Shown one piece after another: positions 52,118 through 64,000 of a stretch of DNA of 64,000 nt. A program made the translations under genes and the position numbers. Source of the DNA: Gautieria morchelliformis (lineage: Eukaryota > Basidiomycota > Agaricomycetes > Gomphales > Gomphaceae); the NCBI GenBank assembly GCA_015179125.1, contig WHVA01000197.1, forward strand, positions 62,001 through 126,000. The letters are read 5' to 3'. The number at the start of each line of letters is the position of its first letter. Position 1 is the stretch's first letter. The notes below the pieces were generated by a model. It did not search any database and was not told where the DNA came from. It saw only the letters and a list, made by a program, of their open reading frames with translations.

Positions 52118-52440
52118 CAAGAGCACTCACTGCGTGGGAAAATGTTACTAATGCATCAGTGCGTCACTACAGTTTCCCACGGCTGGTCTCTCTGTATGAT
52201 CAAGTTCTCACATTCTTGATATCAGGAACACATGGCACACACATCGAAGCCTGCAGCTCCTACGGCACTCACATCGTAGCCTGCTCCCACATCTTTGATG
52301 ATAGGTCCGAAGTACCCAATGCCATGCGGCGCCTCTCGTCCTTGTTGTTTCTGCCTACTACCTACCACCCACCACACTGCGAACAATGAACAACATTAAG
52401 GACAACGATGAGGGCACAGTAGTCCACCATCACTTTTCTA
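52118..52440. repeat. W3 5' flank, inverted copy of the W2 5' flank
   Basis: Counterpart of 46959-47277. The homology begins at CACTCACTGCGTGGGAAAATG and continues into the coding region. Confidence 0.85.
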
Positions 52441-54118
52441 GTGAGCCAAGTGTTCACTCCCCACCCCGAAGTATTGCTGCAGCAATCAAAGTTTCAGGAA
52501 AGGCTCTTCTGTTTGCGCTATGCATTGTATACTGACTCTTGGCCATCGACAACAGACTTGAAATGCTCCCATCTTCCCAACGTCGCACGGTTCTGCAAGC
52601 GTCCTAGTCGCTGCTTCGTGAAACTCTTCGTTGAGAAGAATATCCAAAAAACTGCGTTAGCAGCGAGAGGCAATACTGCGTCGTGGCATGAGCCATTCTA
52701 TTTGTGTGTTTAATTCCAGTGTTATTGTCTCAACGTGGTCTTATATCCATGCATAGCTTCCACTTGGATCGGTCTTCTGTGTTGGAAATTGAAGTATATG
52801 GGCACCATACCTTCGCACGTGATACTTACATAGGCGGTGCGAAGGAAAGGATCGGTTTGCTGCTTGTAGAAGGAGCAACTAGAGGTCAGTCCTTTTTCTC
52901 ATCGACGGAATGCACGTGTAAACATCGAGCACAGCAGCCGTTGCTCAGAAACTGCGAAAATCAGACAAGGCAGGGAAGATGCATGATGTTCAGACTGTCC
53001 TGGAGGTTACCGTCACATCTTTTGGGACGTCCGACGAGGCGCTGCAAGGCCAATTGAACGAAGCCGTCAGCGAAGCGAAAGTGGTCGATGGTATGAACCC
53101 CGCACCGTCCGAAATTATTGATGCAGGGAATGTAGTCGACGGCGTCATCTCCACCAATAATGCTGTCATCCCGATAATAGCGACTTGGGATCCACTCCTG
53201 GAAAATATCAAGCGGTTCACCGAGATCGTGGATGGAATCTCAGAGGTATGTTTCGAACGTCGGCGGTCTCCCAGGTCATCTAATGTACACGGTTTGCTTG
53301 GTTCTAGGACCATCCTTACGCCAAAATGGCATGGTCTATCCTGTCTATTGCGCACAAGGTAGATCTATCACATGCACCAGCTTGATAGACATACCTGACG
53401 TCTGGGCAGACGATCATTGCTCAGAAGGACCGGGACGATAGCATCAATGAGCTGGCGAAGACCATTGGAGACGCCTATGGGTTCGTCTACTTGGCAGGGC
53501 CGTTGAAGAAAATTGAATCGCAAAAGCCAATTATCATATCCTTGACAAATCAGACAGTAGAGTGTAGTTACTGTCACAAATATCACATCACAGTCTCCCC
53601 TCCTTTTGCCTACATCTTCACACAGTCCCCCGTCCTTCCGTCAGCGCCGCGCGCACACTCTTACGGTCCTTACCCGATAATCCACCAGTCCACAGACGTA
53701 CGCCCACATAGCCCACGTCACGCCATCAAATATCGATGCCCGATGCAAAACCCGCGGACCCATCCCTGAGCCCGAGAGCAGCCTGAGAACGAGTGATCCA
53801 TGGACTGGCACGGCGGCTGAACCACTGCGCATGGACCTTTCCTTTTTCCCATTTTCCTGTCCCCACACATCACACATTTCTGATATCCCATTACTATGCC
53901 CCCATTCCCATTTGATAAGGAGAATACACACGCATAACAGTAACCGGCACTTCAACCACCGTAGTATATACCTCGCACACGTACCTACCGGCGCTGGTAA
54001 TATCCCTTTCGACCTAGCACATCACACACAGAGGTTAAATAGCTGCCGCATGTATACTAGAACACCAGTCAATCGAACTCACCGTTTTCTAAAAGATTCT
54101 GTCGTCTCGAAGCGCAGT

Positions 54119-56555
54119 CACTGTGGATAGCGGAACCACTGAAAACCTTTAGTTTCAACCATTGAAATTTCAGTGGCTAAATCACTGCGTTCTGTGCATA
54201 ACGCACTGAGTTTCCGAGATAAAGCCACTGAATTGTTTTCAGTGGAAAAGTGTTCATACCCGTGAGTTTATTTCAGTGTGCATATCATGTAATTTCAGTG
54301 AGTTATTATGGTATTTCCATGTTTAAATCATTGGATTTAAGTAGTAATATCATACAAATTCAGTGTGTATATCATGGACACTATAATGAGTTATCACCGA
54401 GGTTTCATGGGGTAATCACGGAATGTCAGCTCAAATACACCAATAACTCAGTGTAACAAGAGTGGAAATACCCATGGGTGGCTCCCCGCATTCCCGTGAT
54501 TTCTTTGCAGTTTTTCATTTGTTAGAGCCTGAGCTAGAAGGTGGATTTTCTGTGACTTGGGCACCCAAAGCCAGTGGAAGATCCAATGAAATATAGTGAA
54601 ATAGCAGTCTATTTCTGGATGATATTCTAGTAATAACAGGCATATAAGATGTAAAATACCTGCCAAGTCATTGAATTTCTACGGAGATACCACTGTATTC
54701 CAGCATCCGGCGGGTCGGGGAAGGCGGCCGCGAGCGTGGCGTGCGGATAGCGCTCCGTGAGAGACGTGTCCGGGGCGCACGAAAGACGCAGACCGGGTGT
54801 GGGTGCGGTGGTGGACTGTTGTTGGGGAACGGCCACCAAGAAATACTGCAGCTACCAGTGCAGGAACTTTTGCATACAGCTTCAAGGTGTGCGTCTCGTT
54901 GACCAATGCCGCGGGCGACAAGAGCACCTAGACGAAGCGCGTGATGAGCGCCACAATGCGCGCGTGCTGCTCCATGTCCAACAAGGCCGCGAACTCAGGG
55001 TGCAGCATCCACAACAACATCATTCAGAACACCCGCAGAAAAAAAAACAGCAGCCAACGCACCTTGAGCAGGAACACCCGCAGAACTCACCCACCGCGAA
55101 GAAGCAGTCGAGCGCATCGCAGGATCTCCAGTGGCGCATGCATGTCGATCAAATGCTTCATGACTGCGGTTGCGGCTTGCAGACACTAACGAGAGAGAAA
55201 GATGTGCATTAGTCCAACCAGCCCATCCCGTCCACCCCACGCACCGTTGCGAAGATGTCCCCCGCCTCAACGCCGCGGCGCTTCCACACCGCCTCGAAGC
55301 CGAACAAGTACATCACAAGACGCATATAGTAAGTTTACAGTGTCGGAAAAAAAAAAAAAAACACGACGACTCACCAACAGTGGACAAAAACGGACACCAC
55401 TCATACACGCTCGACACCTTATGCAGCACCGACACGAATGGCTGCGTCGGGTCATCGTCACTTCGTCAGTCCGCAGTCCCAACACCCCGCACCGCACGTG
55501 CTGAAAATCAAGCGTAAGTGCGAGACAGAGCAGAAACGCGCCACAGAAACCGCCCACCGCATACACACAAGGACAAAAAATAAAAGCAACATTGGCACGG
55601 TGGAGAAAACAGCGTGAGAACGTAGCAAGCAACTTATACCCACCACAATGGGCGAGGTTGGTGTGGATCTGGAAACCAGAGATGGGTTGCCAGCGTGTAC
55701 CAGCCATGGGTGGTCGTGGCGGTAAGAAGGTAAACGAAATGTCACATGATTACATAATCACGTTCTTGTTACCACAGCGAACCTACGATAATGAATTGCT
55801 GCGTCAGATTCTCCCATCCATCTCATAGAGAAAAATGCCTGCCATAGAAGGCACGTCCCAGAATGTGTCCTATAGGCAGCTTGACTTCATTGTGGTTCGC
55901 ACTCTGCCTGCGTCGCGTGCGATTGGACTGGAGCACCCCGCTATGTACATCCTCATTTGAACTTGTGCAAACATCAAGAGTGAGCCACTTGACGGCGATG
56001 TCGCTAGGGATGCGGTGTCGAACGGGCTCGAGGCTAGGTGTAGGACAGAGCCGGTTAGTATTGTGAGTTATCAGTTGATTTTCATTTCCTTACCATGGTG
56101 TTTTCAGTGCCATTATCACATCCTCTCTCCCCTATATTCAATGCTCAGTCACGGAATTTCACCTACCGACTCAACGACATCCAGCGTTCCTCATCCATTA
56201 TTTTCCCAGCCGACCGCACGGATTTTCAGTCAGGTTTTTGCGGAATTTTCATTGGTGTTACTTCCTTTTTTTTCTGTGACAATATCCTGGAGTTCCCATG
56301 CCTTGTTCACTGAAATTTCATGAGGTTGGGCATGTAAATTACCAGTGCATGTTACACTGAAATGTCATTAAAATATCATTGAAATTTTCAATGCCTAAAC
56401 CACCTAAAATACTTCATTGATAATTTCAGTGAACATATTTACTGAAAAATTTTCAGTGGGTTTTTCATTGGGTGCTGTTTCAGTGGCAGAAGCCGTGAAA
56501 ATTGAAATCCAGTGGGTTGGCCTATATGTTTTCAATGGTTCCGCTATCCACAGTG
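54119..56555. mobile_element. CACTG-ended DNA transposon, 2,437 bp, non-autonomous
   Basis: Ends CACTGTGGATAGCGGAACC and its reverse complement, a TIR of about 28 bp with one mismatch. AGT is duplicated (54116-54118, 56556-56558). CACTG ends with a 3-bp duplication fit the CACTA/CMC superfamily. The outer ~500 bp on each side are AT-rich and full of short TTTCAGTG / CACTGAAA motifs in both orientations, as in subterminal repeats of that superfamily. No transposase is seen. Confidence 0.78.
54690..55740 (-). other. GC-rich gene-like core of the CACTG element
   Basis: Composition changes sharply to GC-rich. On the minus strand, coding-like patches are separated by intron-like breaks: FVSVLHKVSSVYEWCPFLST, MRLVMYLFGFEAVWKRRG, AVMKHLIDMHAPLEILRCAR, FAALLDMEQHARIVALITRF and LVNETHTLKLYAKVPALV. 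A stop lies after RFV. A captured fragment of a host gene is the likeliest reading; I cannot name the gene. Confidence 0.45.
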
Positions 56556-59500
56556 AGTTACACCTGCGACGACTCCATCTATAAGCATATACTTCTCATA
56601 TACTCTGAGACCCTCGACTCTCGAACACAGCTCAATTCGGTTTCACTTGGAACCTGAATTATATCTCTATTGAACCAAAACATTCATATCCAAACATCTT
56701 ATTAGTTACTTCATCCGCGACTATGCCAAAAACAAGAACTTCTGTATGTTGGACCCATTGTGTCGGTTGGCTGTGGCTGATGGTCTTTGTTTAGGGAAAA
56801 GAACGGCGAAGAATCTAGTGCCGGATGTCAACAGCAAGGTCAAACAATACCAGGACAAGTTCAACAAACTCAAGTCGGCGCTACAGGGACATGCCGTCGT
56901 CCATAATGAAATCACTGTACTACGTGTTCTGGATGTTGTCGGTGACCTCTGTGAGCTTTTCTGATTTGGGGGTTTTCCCGAGGCTAATACATCTTGCAAC
57001 CAGCTGAGGAAGTTCGTCTTAATGACATGCCCTACGCAGCGGGAGCTGGATGCGATCCTACAAAAGGCTGTTTGCCGGGTACTCGGGAGAAAGTTGTTGG
57101 GGAGATCTGCGATTGGGCCAACCAGGATAGCGACGATACTCCCCGGATATTTTTCTTGAACGATGTTGCAGGTGCTGGCAAATCTGCAATTGCTCACGAG
57201 GTTGCTCGACGATTTGCCAGGCTCAAACATCTCGGATCGTCATTCTGTTTTGACCGCACTCATCAGGCGCAACGCTCCCCAGAAAATGTCCTCAGCACAA
57301 TTGCTCGTGGTCTGGCTGATCTAGATCCTGAATGCAAGGCATCGATGTTGAAAGTGGTTTGGGAGCAGCGCGAACTTCAGACCACATTCGCGCCTAGAGT
57401 GCAGTTCGAGAAGTTCATTCTAGGTCCCGCTCAAGGCCTAACCACCGTTGAACCGACGGTGGTGGTTATTGATGCATCGGATGAGAGCAGAGACAAGGAA
57501 TCTCGCGAGGGTCTCTTGTCCGTCCTTGGCCATGAAGCTGCAAAGCTGCCATCTAATCTCCGTCTTCTTATCACCTCGCGGGCCGAACAAGACATCCAGG
57601 ATGCTCTTCTTGGGAAGAAGCATGTGCTGTCCATTTCCATAAAGGATCTTGACCCCAACTCTGCCGATGACATCTCTCGCTTTGTGAAAGTCCAGCTAGG
57701 TCACCTTACCACCCTTGAGCACAAATGGCCCAATAATGGCTAGTGTCAATTATTAGTCAAGAAATCTGAAGGTCACTTTCAATGGGCATCCACGGCTTGT
57801 CGTTTTGTTAAAGGAGAGGGGAAGCATGGTCGGGATCCTGTTCAGCAACTGGAGGCACTTTTAGTCAAGAACCTCCGTGGAATGGATAACCTGTATCTTG
57901 GTATCCTCAAGCAGATATTCAGGGATGGCGATGACTTGACGGACAACAAGTGTCACTTTCTCTTGGTGATGGGCTGCATCCTGGGTGCCAGAGAACCGCT
58001 CTTGATGTCTGCCCTGCAGATACTGTGCAAGGAAGACGACTTGGGCACCGAGGTTCATGATATAGTTAGACCCATGGGCGCTCTGCTGAGCCTTCCTTCT
58101 CAAGAATCTGGCACAATCAGTCTGCTGCACACGTCTTTTCATGACTTCTTGACAGATTGCAACCGGAGTGGACCATACTACATTGATACATCTTCACACC
58201 ATGATGACATCGCACTCTCATGCTTGCGCATGATGAAGAATTAACTTTGTTTCAACATTTGTCATCTTAAAACTTCCCACCTGTGTAACAGCGATGTGAT
58301 TGACTTGCCAGCAGGGATCGAGAAGTCCGTATCATCACAACTTTCCTACTCCTGCCGTTTCTGGGCAGACCATGTTTCTGGCACGACTTTTATGCCTGAG
58401 GTAGGTACAAAAGCTGATATAGGGACAAAAGTCAAGGAGTTTTTCGAGTCTACGCTACTCTACTGGCTGGAAGTTTTGAGTTTTCTCAACAAGTTATTGC
58501 AACGGTAGCCCTCTCATAAATACGGAGGTGGATCCAGGTAAGCGTCACACCCAAGTGCTATGGCTTTGATCGACGAGTTCTGACACGAGTGTAATGAACT
58601 TCAGGATAATAATACCATAGCATTTGCAAGGGATACCTGCAATTTTGTAGCTGCATTTGGGAGTGTGATCTCTCAGAGTACTCCCCATCTCTATTTTTCG
58701 GCACTCCCGTTTGCACCTGAAAGGTCGAAACTATCTGAGACTTACCTCTCACGATTTCCACAACTGCTCCGCATAGAGACCGGGAAAGCGACGACGTGGC
58801 TATCTATTCACACCGTTTTGATAGGCCACACCGGCTCCGTCTATTCGGTAGCGTTCTCGCATGACGGCAAACGCATCATCTCCGGGTCTGGTGATAACAC
58901 GATCTGTGTGTGGAATGCAGACACTGGGGAGATCATTTTGGCACCATTCGAAGGCCACGCTGCCAGGGTCGCGTCAGTGGCATTCTCTCACAACAGCAAG
59001 CGCATTGTCTGCGGGTCTGTTGACAAGACGATCTGTGTGTGGAATGCAGACAACGGGGAGCTCATTTCAGCACCATTCAAAGGCAACACCGACTTGGTCT
59101 TGTCAGTGGTGTTCTCGCACGATGGAAAGCTCATCATCTCTGCCTTTGGTGACAAGACCATCCGTGTGTGGAATGCAGACACCAGGGAGCTCATTTCAGC
59201 ACCATTTGAAGGCCACACTTGCCGGGTCATGTGAGTGGCGTTCTCGCATGACAGCAAGCGCATCGTCTCTGGGTCTGTTGACAGGATGATCCGTGTGTGG
59301 AATGCAGACACTGGGGAGCTCATTTCAGCACCATTTGTCGGCGACACTGACTGGGTCACGTCAGTGGCGTTCTCGCACGACCGCAAGCGCATCGTCTCCG
59401 GGTCTTGTGACAACACGATCTGTGTGTGGAATGCGGACACTGGGGAGCTCATTGCAGCACCATTCAGAGGCCACACCGCCTGGGTCAAGTTGGTGGCATT

Positions 59501-60016
59501 CTCGCACGACGACAAGCGTATTGTCTCCAGGTCTGATGACAGGACGATGCGTGTGTGGAATGCAGACACTGGGAGCTCATTTCAGCACGATTCGAATGCG
59601 ACACTACTTGGGTCACATCAGTGGCGTTCTTGCACGACAGCAAGCGCATCGTCTCCGGGTCTGTTGACAAGACGATCCGTGTGCAGAATGCAGACACCAG
59701 GGGACTCATTTCAGCACCATTTGAGGGCCACACCCACTTCATCACGTCAGTGGCGTTCTCGCACGACAGCAAGCGCATCGTCTCCAGGTCTGATGACAAG
59801 ATGATCCGTGTGTGGAATGCAGACACCGGGGAGCTCATTTCAGCACCATTCGAGGTCCACACCGACTTGGTCACGTCAGTGGCATTCTCGCAAGATGGAA
59901 AGCGCATCCTCTCCGGGTCTTATGACAGGACGATCCGTGTGTGGAATGCAGACGCCGGGGAGCTCATCTCAGCACCATTCGCAGGTCATACACCTAGTCA
60001 GCAGCTGTTACCTTGA

Positions 60017-60400
60017 TTTAACATCACGAAATCTGCTAATATCCTTTTCGAGACCCCTTCTCACTCGCAGAACTGCTCTTCTAAAAGTCATACTCTTTGA
60101 GTGTCACCAGGCCTGAACGACGCACTACATACTGGTGTGCCCACCATGAGGAACTGTGCCTCCGCCAACGAAGACCTTGCGACTATATCAGCTTATCGAC
60201 ACCTCTCAAGGCTCTCTAAGGCAACGAGCCAATCACCTAATCCTTGGACAACACCATCTACCTCTCACAACATTCCGTGCAGATCGCAAATTCCTATTCC
60301 TTCGACGACGTCTGCCCATGCCACTTGATCAGTACAGGTGACATCCTGAGCTCAGAGTAGGCAACTGACAACGATGGTGTCCTGGGCCGGCAAGGCCATC
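60017..60400. other. W3 3' flank and junction to next element
   Basis: The first ~45 bp after the W3 stop match the W1/W2 flank (AAATCTGCTAATATCCTTTTC), then homology ends. No gene seen up to the zinc-knuckle region. Confidence 0.45.
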
Positions 60401-61634
60401 ATACAACTTGCAAGCTAATGGTCCTTCGCCGTGTGCCTTTTGCAAACAACTCAGCTGCGCTACGAGGAGGTGTGACGTGGCTGCACAGTATATCAGAGAG
60501 GGGAAGATCGTTCAAAGGGGGGACTGGTACCGTTGTCCGGACAACTCATGAATCCTGACGCATGAGAAGGGCATCAAGTTCGTGGTGGATACGGAGTTAG
60601 AACGCCATTGTATCCCCCTGGCATCCATTCAAGAGGTCCCGGCCCAGCCGGCCATGTTTGTCGGAGCCGATGCCACCTCGTTGGTAAGGGACGGGACGGA
60701 GAGTTTTGTGGTGGAAGTAGAGGAGGAGGCGGATTGGATAAGGGAGGAGAGGGTGAGAGAAGAGCGACCAGTGCTGTTGGCGCCAGCCAGTGCGCAGGGA
60801 GCGGGAGGTCACAGGGCTTCAGATTCTGCAACACAATACAAATTCCGTTCCAAAATCGAGGAATCCTGCTCACCAGAAGACATCTTTAACGCAGTACTTG
60901 ACACTCCAGTCACGCTACCCCTTTGACACATCGCTGCGAGCTGCCCCGACGTGAGGCGACGGATGGTTGACAACTTTAAGACGAGTAAGGTTTTGACCCC
61001 TGCCTTGTTCATGGAGCACGCGGACGTCCTGCAGGTGGGAGACGACATCGCCATACCATATCATTGTCCACCCAGGGAGCTGGGCATTCTGCTACAGGGG
61101 GTACACCAAGTCATAGGGGTGTTTGATACAGCCTCATCGCTGGTCAACATACAGCATGGGCTGGTAAAGAAACTGGGACTCGCCGTCAATCCAGATGTAT
61201 GAGTCAACATGATGATGGCGAACGGTGGGGGGGACTCAACAACAGGGGTTGTGGAAAATCTGCAAATTACGATATGTTCGATCACGATCCCTGTCCACGC
61301 ACATGTAGTCGATGACAACGCACCGTACGATGTGCTGCTGGGCCGGCCATTCCAGGTTAGCGGAAAAATTGACACTACAAACACTGGCGAGACACTCATT
61401 ATCCATGACCCTTGCCACACTCATCATAGGATCCACGTACCTACTCGACCCCATGTGACACCATGCCACCATAGCAGTCACTACCTAGGTCTAATGAGCT
61501 TGTCAAAGCTCCCCATGATCAGCAGGATGGCGCCATCTGTTCCTGCCCTTCAAGCTAATGTGTCAGCAGGAACATGCTACTGGCTGCAGGAAGTGTATGG
61601 CATACCAGCACCTGCGGATGTTTTTGTAACCTGA
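60401..61634 (+). pseudogene. Gag zinc knuckle and protease of a decayed gypsy-type element
   Basis: A knuckle-like CAFCKQLSCATRRC is followed by DVAAQYIREGKIVQRG. After a stop, KFVVDTELERHCIPLAS and an Ala/Glu-rich linker lead to IFNAVLDTPVTLPL, the segment that precedes the protease in agaricomycete gypsy elements. The retropepsin-like domain has VIGVFDTASSLVNIQ, where DTA replaces the usual D[ST]G, and DNAPYDVLLGRPFQVSG. Stops at about 60549, 60924, 61201 and 61632 break the frame. Non-functional. Confidence 0.75.
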
Positions 61635-61673
61635 AGGTACAAACCGGTCGAGAGATGAGTCCGAGGTGTTGCA

Positions 61674-62851
61674 ATGACCCTGCCAGAAGAGTGTCATGTC
61701 AAGCGATGCTTCCCGGATGATCCATTGAAGTCACTTACACTCTTGCCAAGGAAACCGGCGGCTGTGTTTGAATTTGGAAAGAGGTTGACGAGGGAAAGGT
61801 GGGAGGCATTGAAGGTGGGCGAGGATGGTTTCCTGTGGGAAGAGGAGGTGAGGCTAGTGTTTGCAGCACTGAAGAACAATGAGGAGGGTCTGGCATGGAC
61901 AGAAGCAGAGAAGGGGCAGTTTCGTGATGATTACTTAGAGCCGGTGGTAATCCCGACAATCGAACATCAGCTGTGGGCTGAGAGGAATTACCCTATCCTG
62001 CCAGGATTATTTGAGCAAGTGGTGTCTATCGTGAAAGACAAAATAGCGTCAGGAGTTTTCGAACCATCATCCTCATCTTACCGTTCGAAGTGGTTCTGTG
62101 TGGCAAAGAAGAACAGGGTGCTCCGCATTGTTCATGACCTTCAACCCTTAAATGCAGTCACGATTAAAGACGCGAGCCTGCTGCCAGCAGTGGAGCAGTA
62201 CGCTGAAAGGTGTGGAGGCCGTGGGATCTATTCATTAGGCGACATATTTGTGGGATACGATCACAGACCTTTGGAAAAACACTCCCGCGATCTCACCACG
62301 TTCCAAACGCCTCTCGGACCTCACCGCCTCACGGCATTACCAATGGGATGGACGAATTCAGTGCCGATTTTCCATGGCGACATCTGTTTCATACTACAGG
62401 ACGAAACAGACTGCACGCCACCATTCATCAACAATGTTCCTATATTAGGACCCTGAACTCGCTATGAGAAAGCAGATGGCACTTATGAAACAATTCTGGA
62501 CAATCCTGGGATTCAGAGGTTTGTGTGGGAGCATTTTGAGGATGTGAACCGGGTGTTGCACCGTTTTAAACACACTGGCGCAATAATATCAGGGAAGAAG
62601 TTGTTTCTAGGGGTTCCAGAGCTTACTGTGGTGGGCCATTGATGCACCTTCCAGGCCGAATACCAGACACGGAAAAAATCGATAAGATTCTCAACTAGCC
62701 AACTTGTCAAAAGGCCTCCGAAGTCCGGGGTTTTCTGGGAACCTGTGGTGTCGTCAGGATATTCATCCCTGGCTTCGCAGAACTGGCCTTAGCTTTGATT
62801 AAGCTGACAATGAAGCAGGTGGAGTTTGTTTGGGGGGAGAGGGAGGAGGAT
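61674..62851 (+). pseudogene. Reverse transcriptase of the same element, catalytic motif lost
   Basis: Open to 62456 and then broken. Contains LFEQVVSIVKDKIASGVFEP, SSYRSKWFCVAKKNRVLRIV, HDLQPLNAVTIKDAS, LGDIFVGYDHRPL and LTALPMGWTNSVPIFHGDI. The box that is YIDDVP in relatives reads FINNVPI, so both catalytic Asp are Asn. The following YEKADGTYETILDNPGIQRF and LHRFKHTGAIISGKKLFLG are in order but with stops (for example TGA at 62641). Interrupted at 62857 by a solo LTR. Confidence 0.85.
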
Positions 62852-62856
62852 GCGAT

Positions 62857-63285
62857 TGTTAGCAACTCAGGGTTATGGCAGGAAAGGTTCGGTAGAGCTC
62901 TTAGAAAACTAGAATGAAATTCACTACATGATTTTCAGTCAACATGCTATGAAAATATAAGGAATACTACTCGCCTCTCTCAGGAATTTATTGTCACTGA
63001 GAGAGGAGTACAATCCTGTCTCAGAAGGCATATACATGCACCCGGCCCTTTAGCGCTCAAGAGCTTGCACGTCGAAGTCATTTCAAACTCCGCTGGGTGC
63101 AGCCACTTGTGAAAATAGAAATAACAAAATGAAATGGAGAGGTAGGGGGTGACTGGAAAATTTCGAAAATAACCAGAGAAGTTAATGCATGGTACAAGAA
63201 CAATGTGAGAAGAGATTGAAACACCATACAATAAATCGAATATATTATGCTTGATTTTGGTGCAGGAGCATAAATGCACCCAACA
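62857..63285 (-). mobile_element. Solo copia LTR (429 bp), reverse orientation
   Basis: Reverse complement of the TGTTGGGTGC family, ending TTGCTAACA. GCGAT is duplicated (62852-62856, 63286-63290). Closest to 38981-39469 but without its ~60-bp internal duplication, so it may keep the older LTR form. Confidence 0.93.
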
Positions 63286-63290
63286 GCGAT

Positions 63291-63964
63291 GGCGAAGCTA
63301 AAGGAGAGAGTGGTGTCGGTGGAGGCTTTATCAGCAATCAATTACACAGCGGCAGGGCAAGATATCACTAAGCGTCGTGTTATTCTTGCGGTGGACTCAT
63401 CCGTCCTCGCGGTTGGCTGGATCCTATTGCAATTGGATGGGGAGGGACAGTGCTGCCCTTTGAGGTACGGTTCAATAGCATGGAATGATCGAGAATCAAG
63501 GTACTCACAGGTGAAGCTGGAGTTGTATGGGTTGTTCCGGGCCCTACGGGCAAATTGGCTCCACCTTGTTGGATTACCAACCTTCGACGTTGAGGTGGAC
63601 ACTAAGTATATTCAGGGAATGCTAAACAATCCAGACATTCAGCCAAATGCTGCCATGAACCGGTGGATCCTCAGGATTTTACTCTTCGATTTCAAGCTAG
63701 TACAGGTACCAGCAAAGAACCACAAGGGGCCGGATGGGCTGTCCAGGTGGAGGAGGGCGGAAGGGGATACGGAGGAGAGGGAGGGCGAGGTGGAGGAGTG
63801 GCTTGATGACATGATGGACATGGGGGTATGGGTAAATTCCTGGTGGAGGCAGGGTATAGGGGAGTGCGTGAATGGGAGAGCGATGGGAGGGAACCGCGGG
63901 GATGGGCAGGCCAACGAAGGGGACCAAAAGGAGAGGGGAGGTAAGGGAAGGATAGGGGAGGACA
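63291..63964 (+). pseudogene. RNase H domain and tail of the gypsy-type element
   Basis: Open from the LTR edge to the last complete codon in this window. RNase H-like text: RVILAVDSSVLAVGWILLQL, WNDRESRYSQVKLELYGLFR, FDVEVDTKYIQGMLNNPDIQ, then FKLVQVPAKNHKGPDGLSRW, the usual end of this domain. A Glu/Gly/Arg-rich tail follows (EREGEVEEWLDDMMDM). The integrase would lie beyond the window. This half is open, but upstream parts are destroyed. Confidence 0.82.
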
Positions 63965-64000
63965 GGGGGGTGAAAGAAAGGGACCAAAAAAGAAGAGGAG

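Larger units (their letters stand above)
53572..56704. mobile_element. Solo LTR (693 bp net) in W3 exon 5, split by a DNA element
   Basis: Starts TGTCACAAATATCACATC and ends CATCTTATTA; GTTAC is duplicated (53567-53571, 56705-56709). W2 shows the empty site (TGTAGTTACTTCATCCGC). Only 53572-54118 and 56559-56704 belong to the LTR. The 3' end is TA. Confidence 0.82.
52441..60016 (+). pseudogene. W3: degraded NLR-like paralogue of W2
   Basis: Same exon pattern as W2: 52441-52703, 52757-52884, 52935-53245, 53308-53358, 53410 onward, with equal exon and intron lengths. Exon 5 is broken at 53571 by a solo LTR and resumes at 56710 (YFIRDYAKNKNFCMLDPL). The NACHT part keeps the Walker A NDVAGAGKSAIAHEV, but Walker B reads VVVIDASDES. 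Lesions: TAG for Trp after HKWPNNG (57741), a stop after LRMMKN (58242), a TGA in WD40 repeat 4 (59232) and a frameshift near 59570. Nine WD40 repeats remain, more diverged from each other than those of W2. It ends with GHTPSQQLLP. Transcribed away from W2. Not expected to give a full protein. Confidence 0.92.

Overview
The window looks like a piece of a basidiomycete genome, most likely an agaricomycete. The signs are short GT-AG introns of about 48-62 nt, a KDZ (Kyakuja-Dileera-Zisupton) transposon with an intact transposase, Ty3/gypsy and Ty1/copia elements of agaricomycete style, and NACHT-WD40 NLR-like genes with nearly identical WD40 repeats. No bacterial features are present. Almost the whole window is either retroelement or NLR gene, with a few host-gene fragments.

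Region 1 (1-26,664) is a nest of insertions. A minus-strand chromodomain Ty3/gypsy element (1902-26659, 212-bp LTRs, TSD GAGGA) is split in its reverse transcriptase by a solo LTR (8827-9505 plus 22809-22848, TSD GGAAG). That LTR is split by a copia element (9506-22803, TSD GGATC), and the copia gag-pol is split by an 8,031-bp KDZ transposon (12271-20301, TSD TTTCTATT). The KDZ element has ~300-bp TIRs, a complete 9-exon transposase model of 975 aa, and at least two further genes. A second solo LTR (2901-3866) lies in the 3' part of the gypsy element, which carries two extra ORFs after the integrase.

Region 2 (26,660-47,300) holds two related WD40 loci. W1 (27126-29317, minus) is 5' truncated and split by a clean solo copia LTR. 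A degraded gypsy copy (29945-35520) sits between ~600-bp inverted repeats. W2 (46958-40062, minus) is a 7-exon C2-like/NACHT/WD40 gene of about 2,186 codons with 28 complete WD40 repeats; its last repeat is cut by a nonsense change. The 3' flanks of W1 and W2 are duplicated, and each flank carries a different LTR retrotransposon at exactly the same GAGGA target.

Region 3 (47,300-52,100) is the spacer between the head-to-head paralogues W2 and W3. It contains fragments of host genes: a phosphoenolpyruvate carboxykinase piece and possibly a Dcc1-like piece.

Region 4 (52,118-60,016) is W3, a plus-strand paralogue of W2. It is a pseudogene, interrupted by a solo LTR that itself contains a 2.4-kb CACTG-ended DNA element with a GC-rich, gene-like core.

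Region 5 (60,400-64,000) is a decayed gypsy-type element with a mutated RT catalytic motif, interrupted by a reverse-oriented solo copia LTR. It runs off the window end.

Splice models were read by eye. All coordinates of exons, TSDs and LTR ends come from the sequence; protein family names come from recognised motifs, not from a database search.
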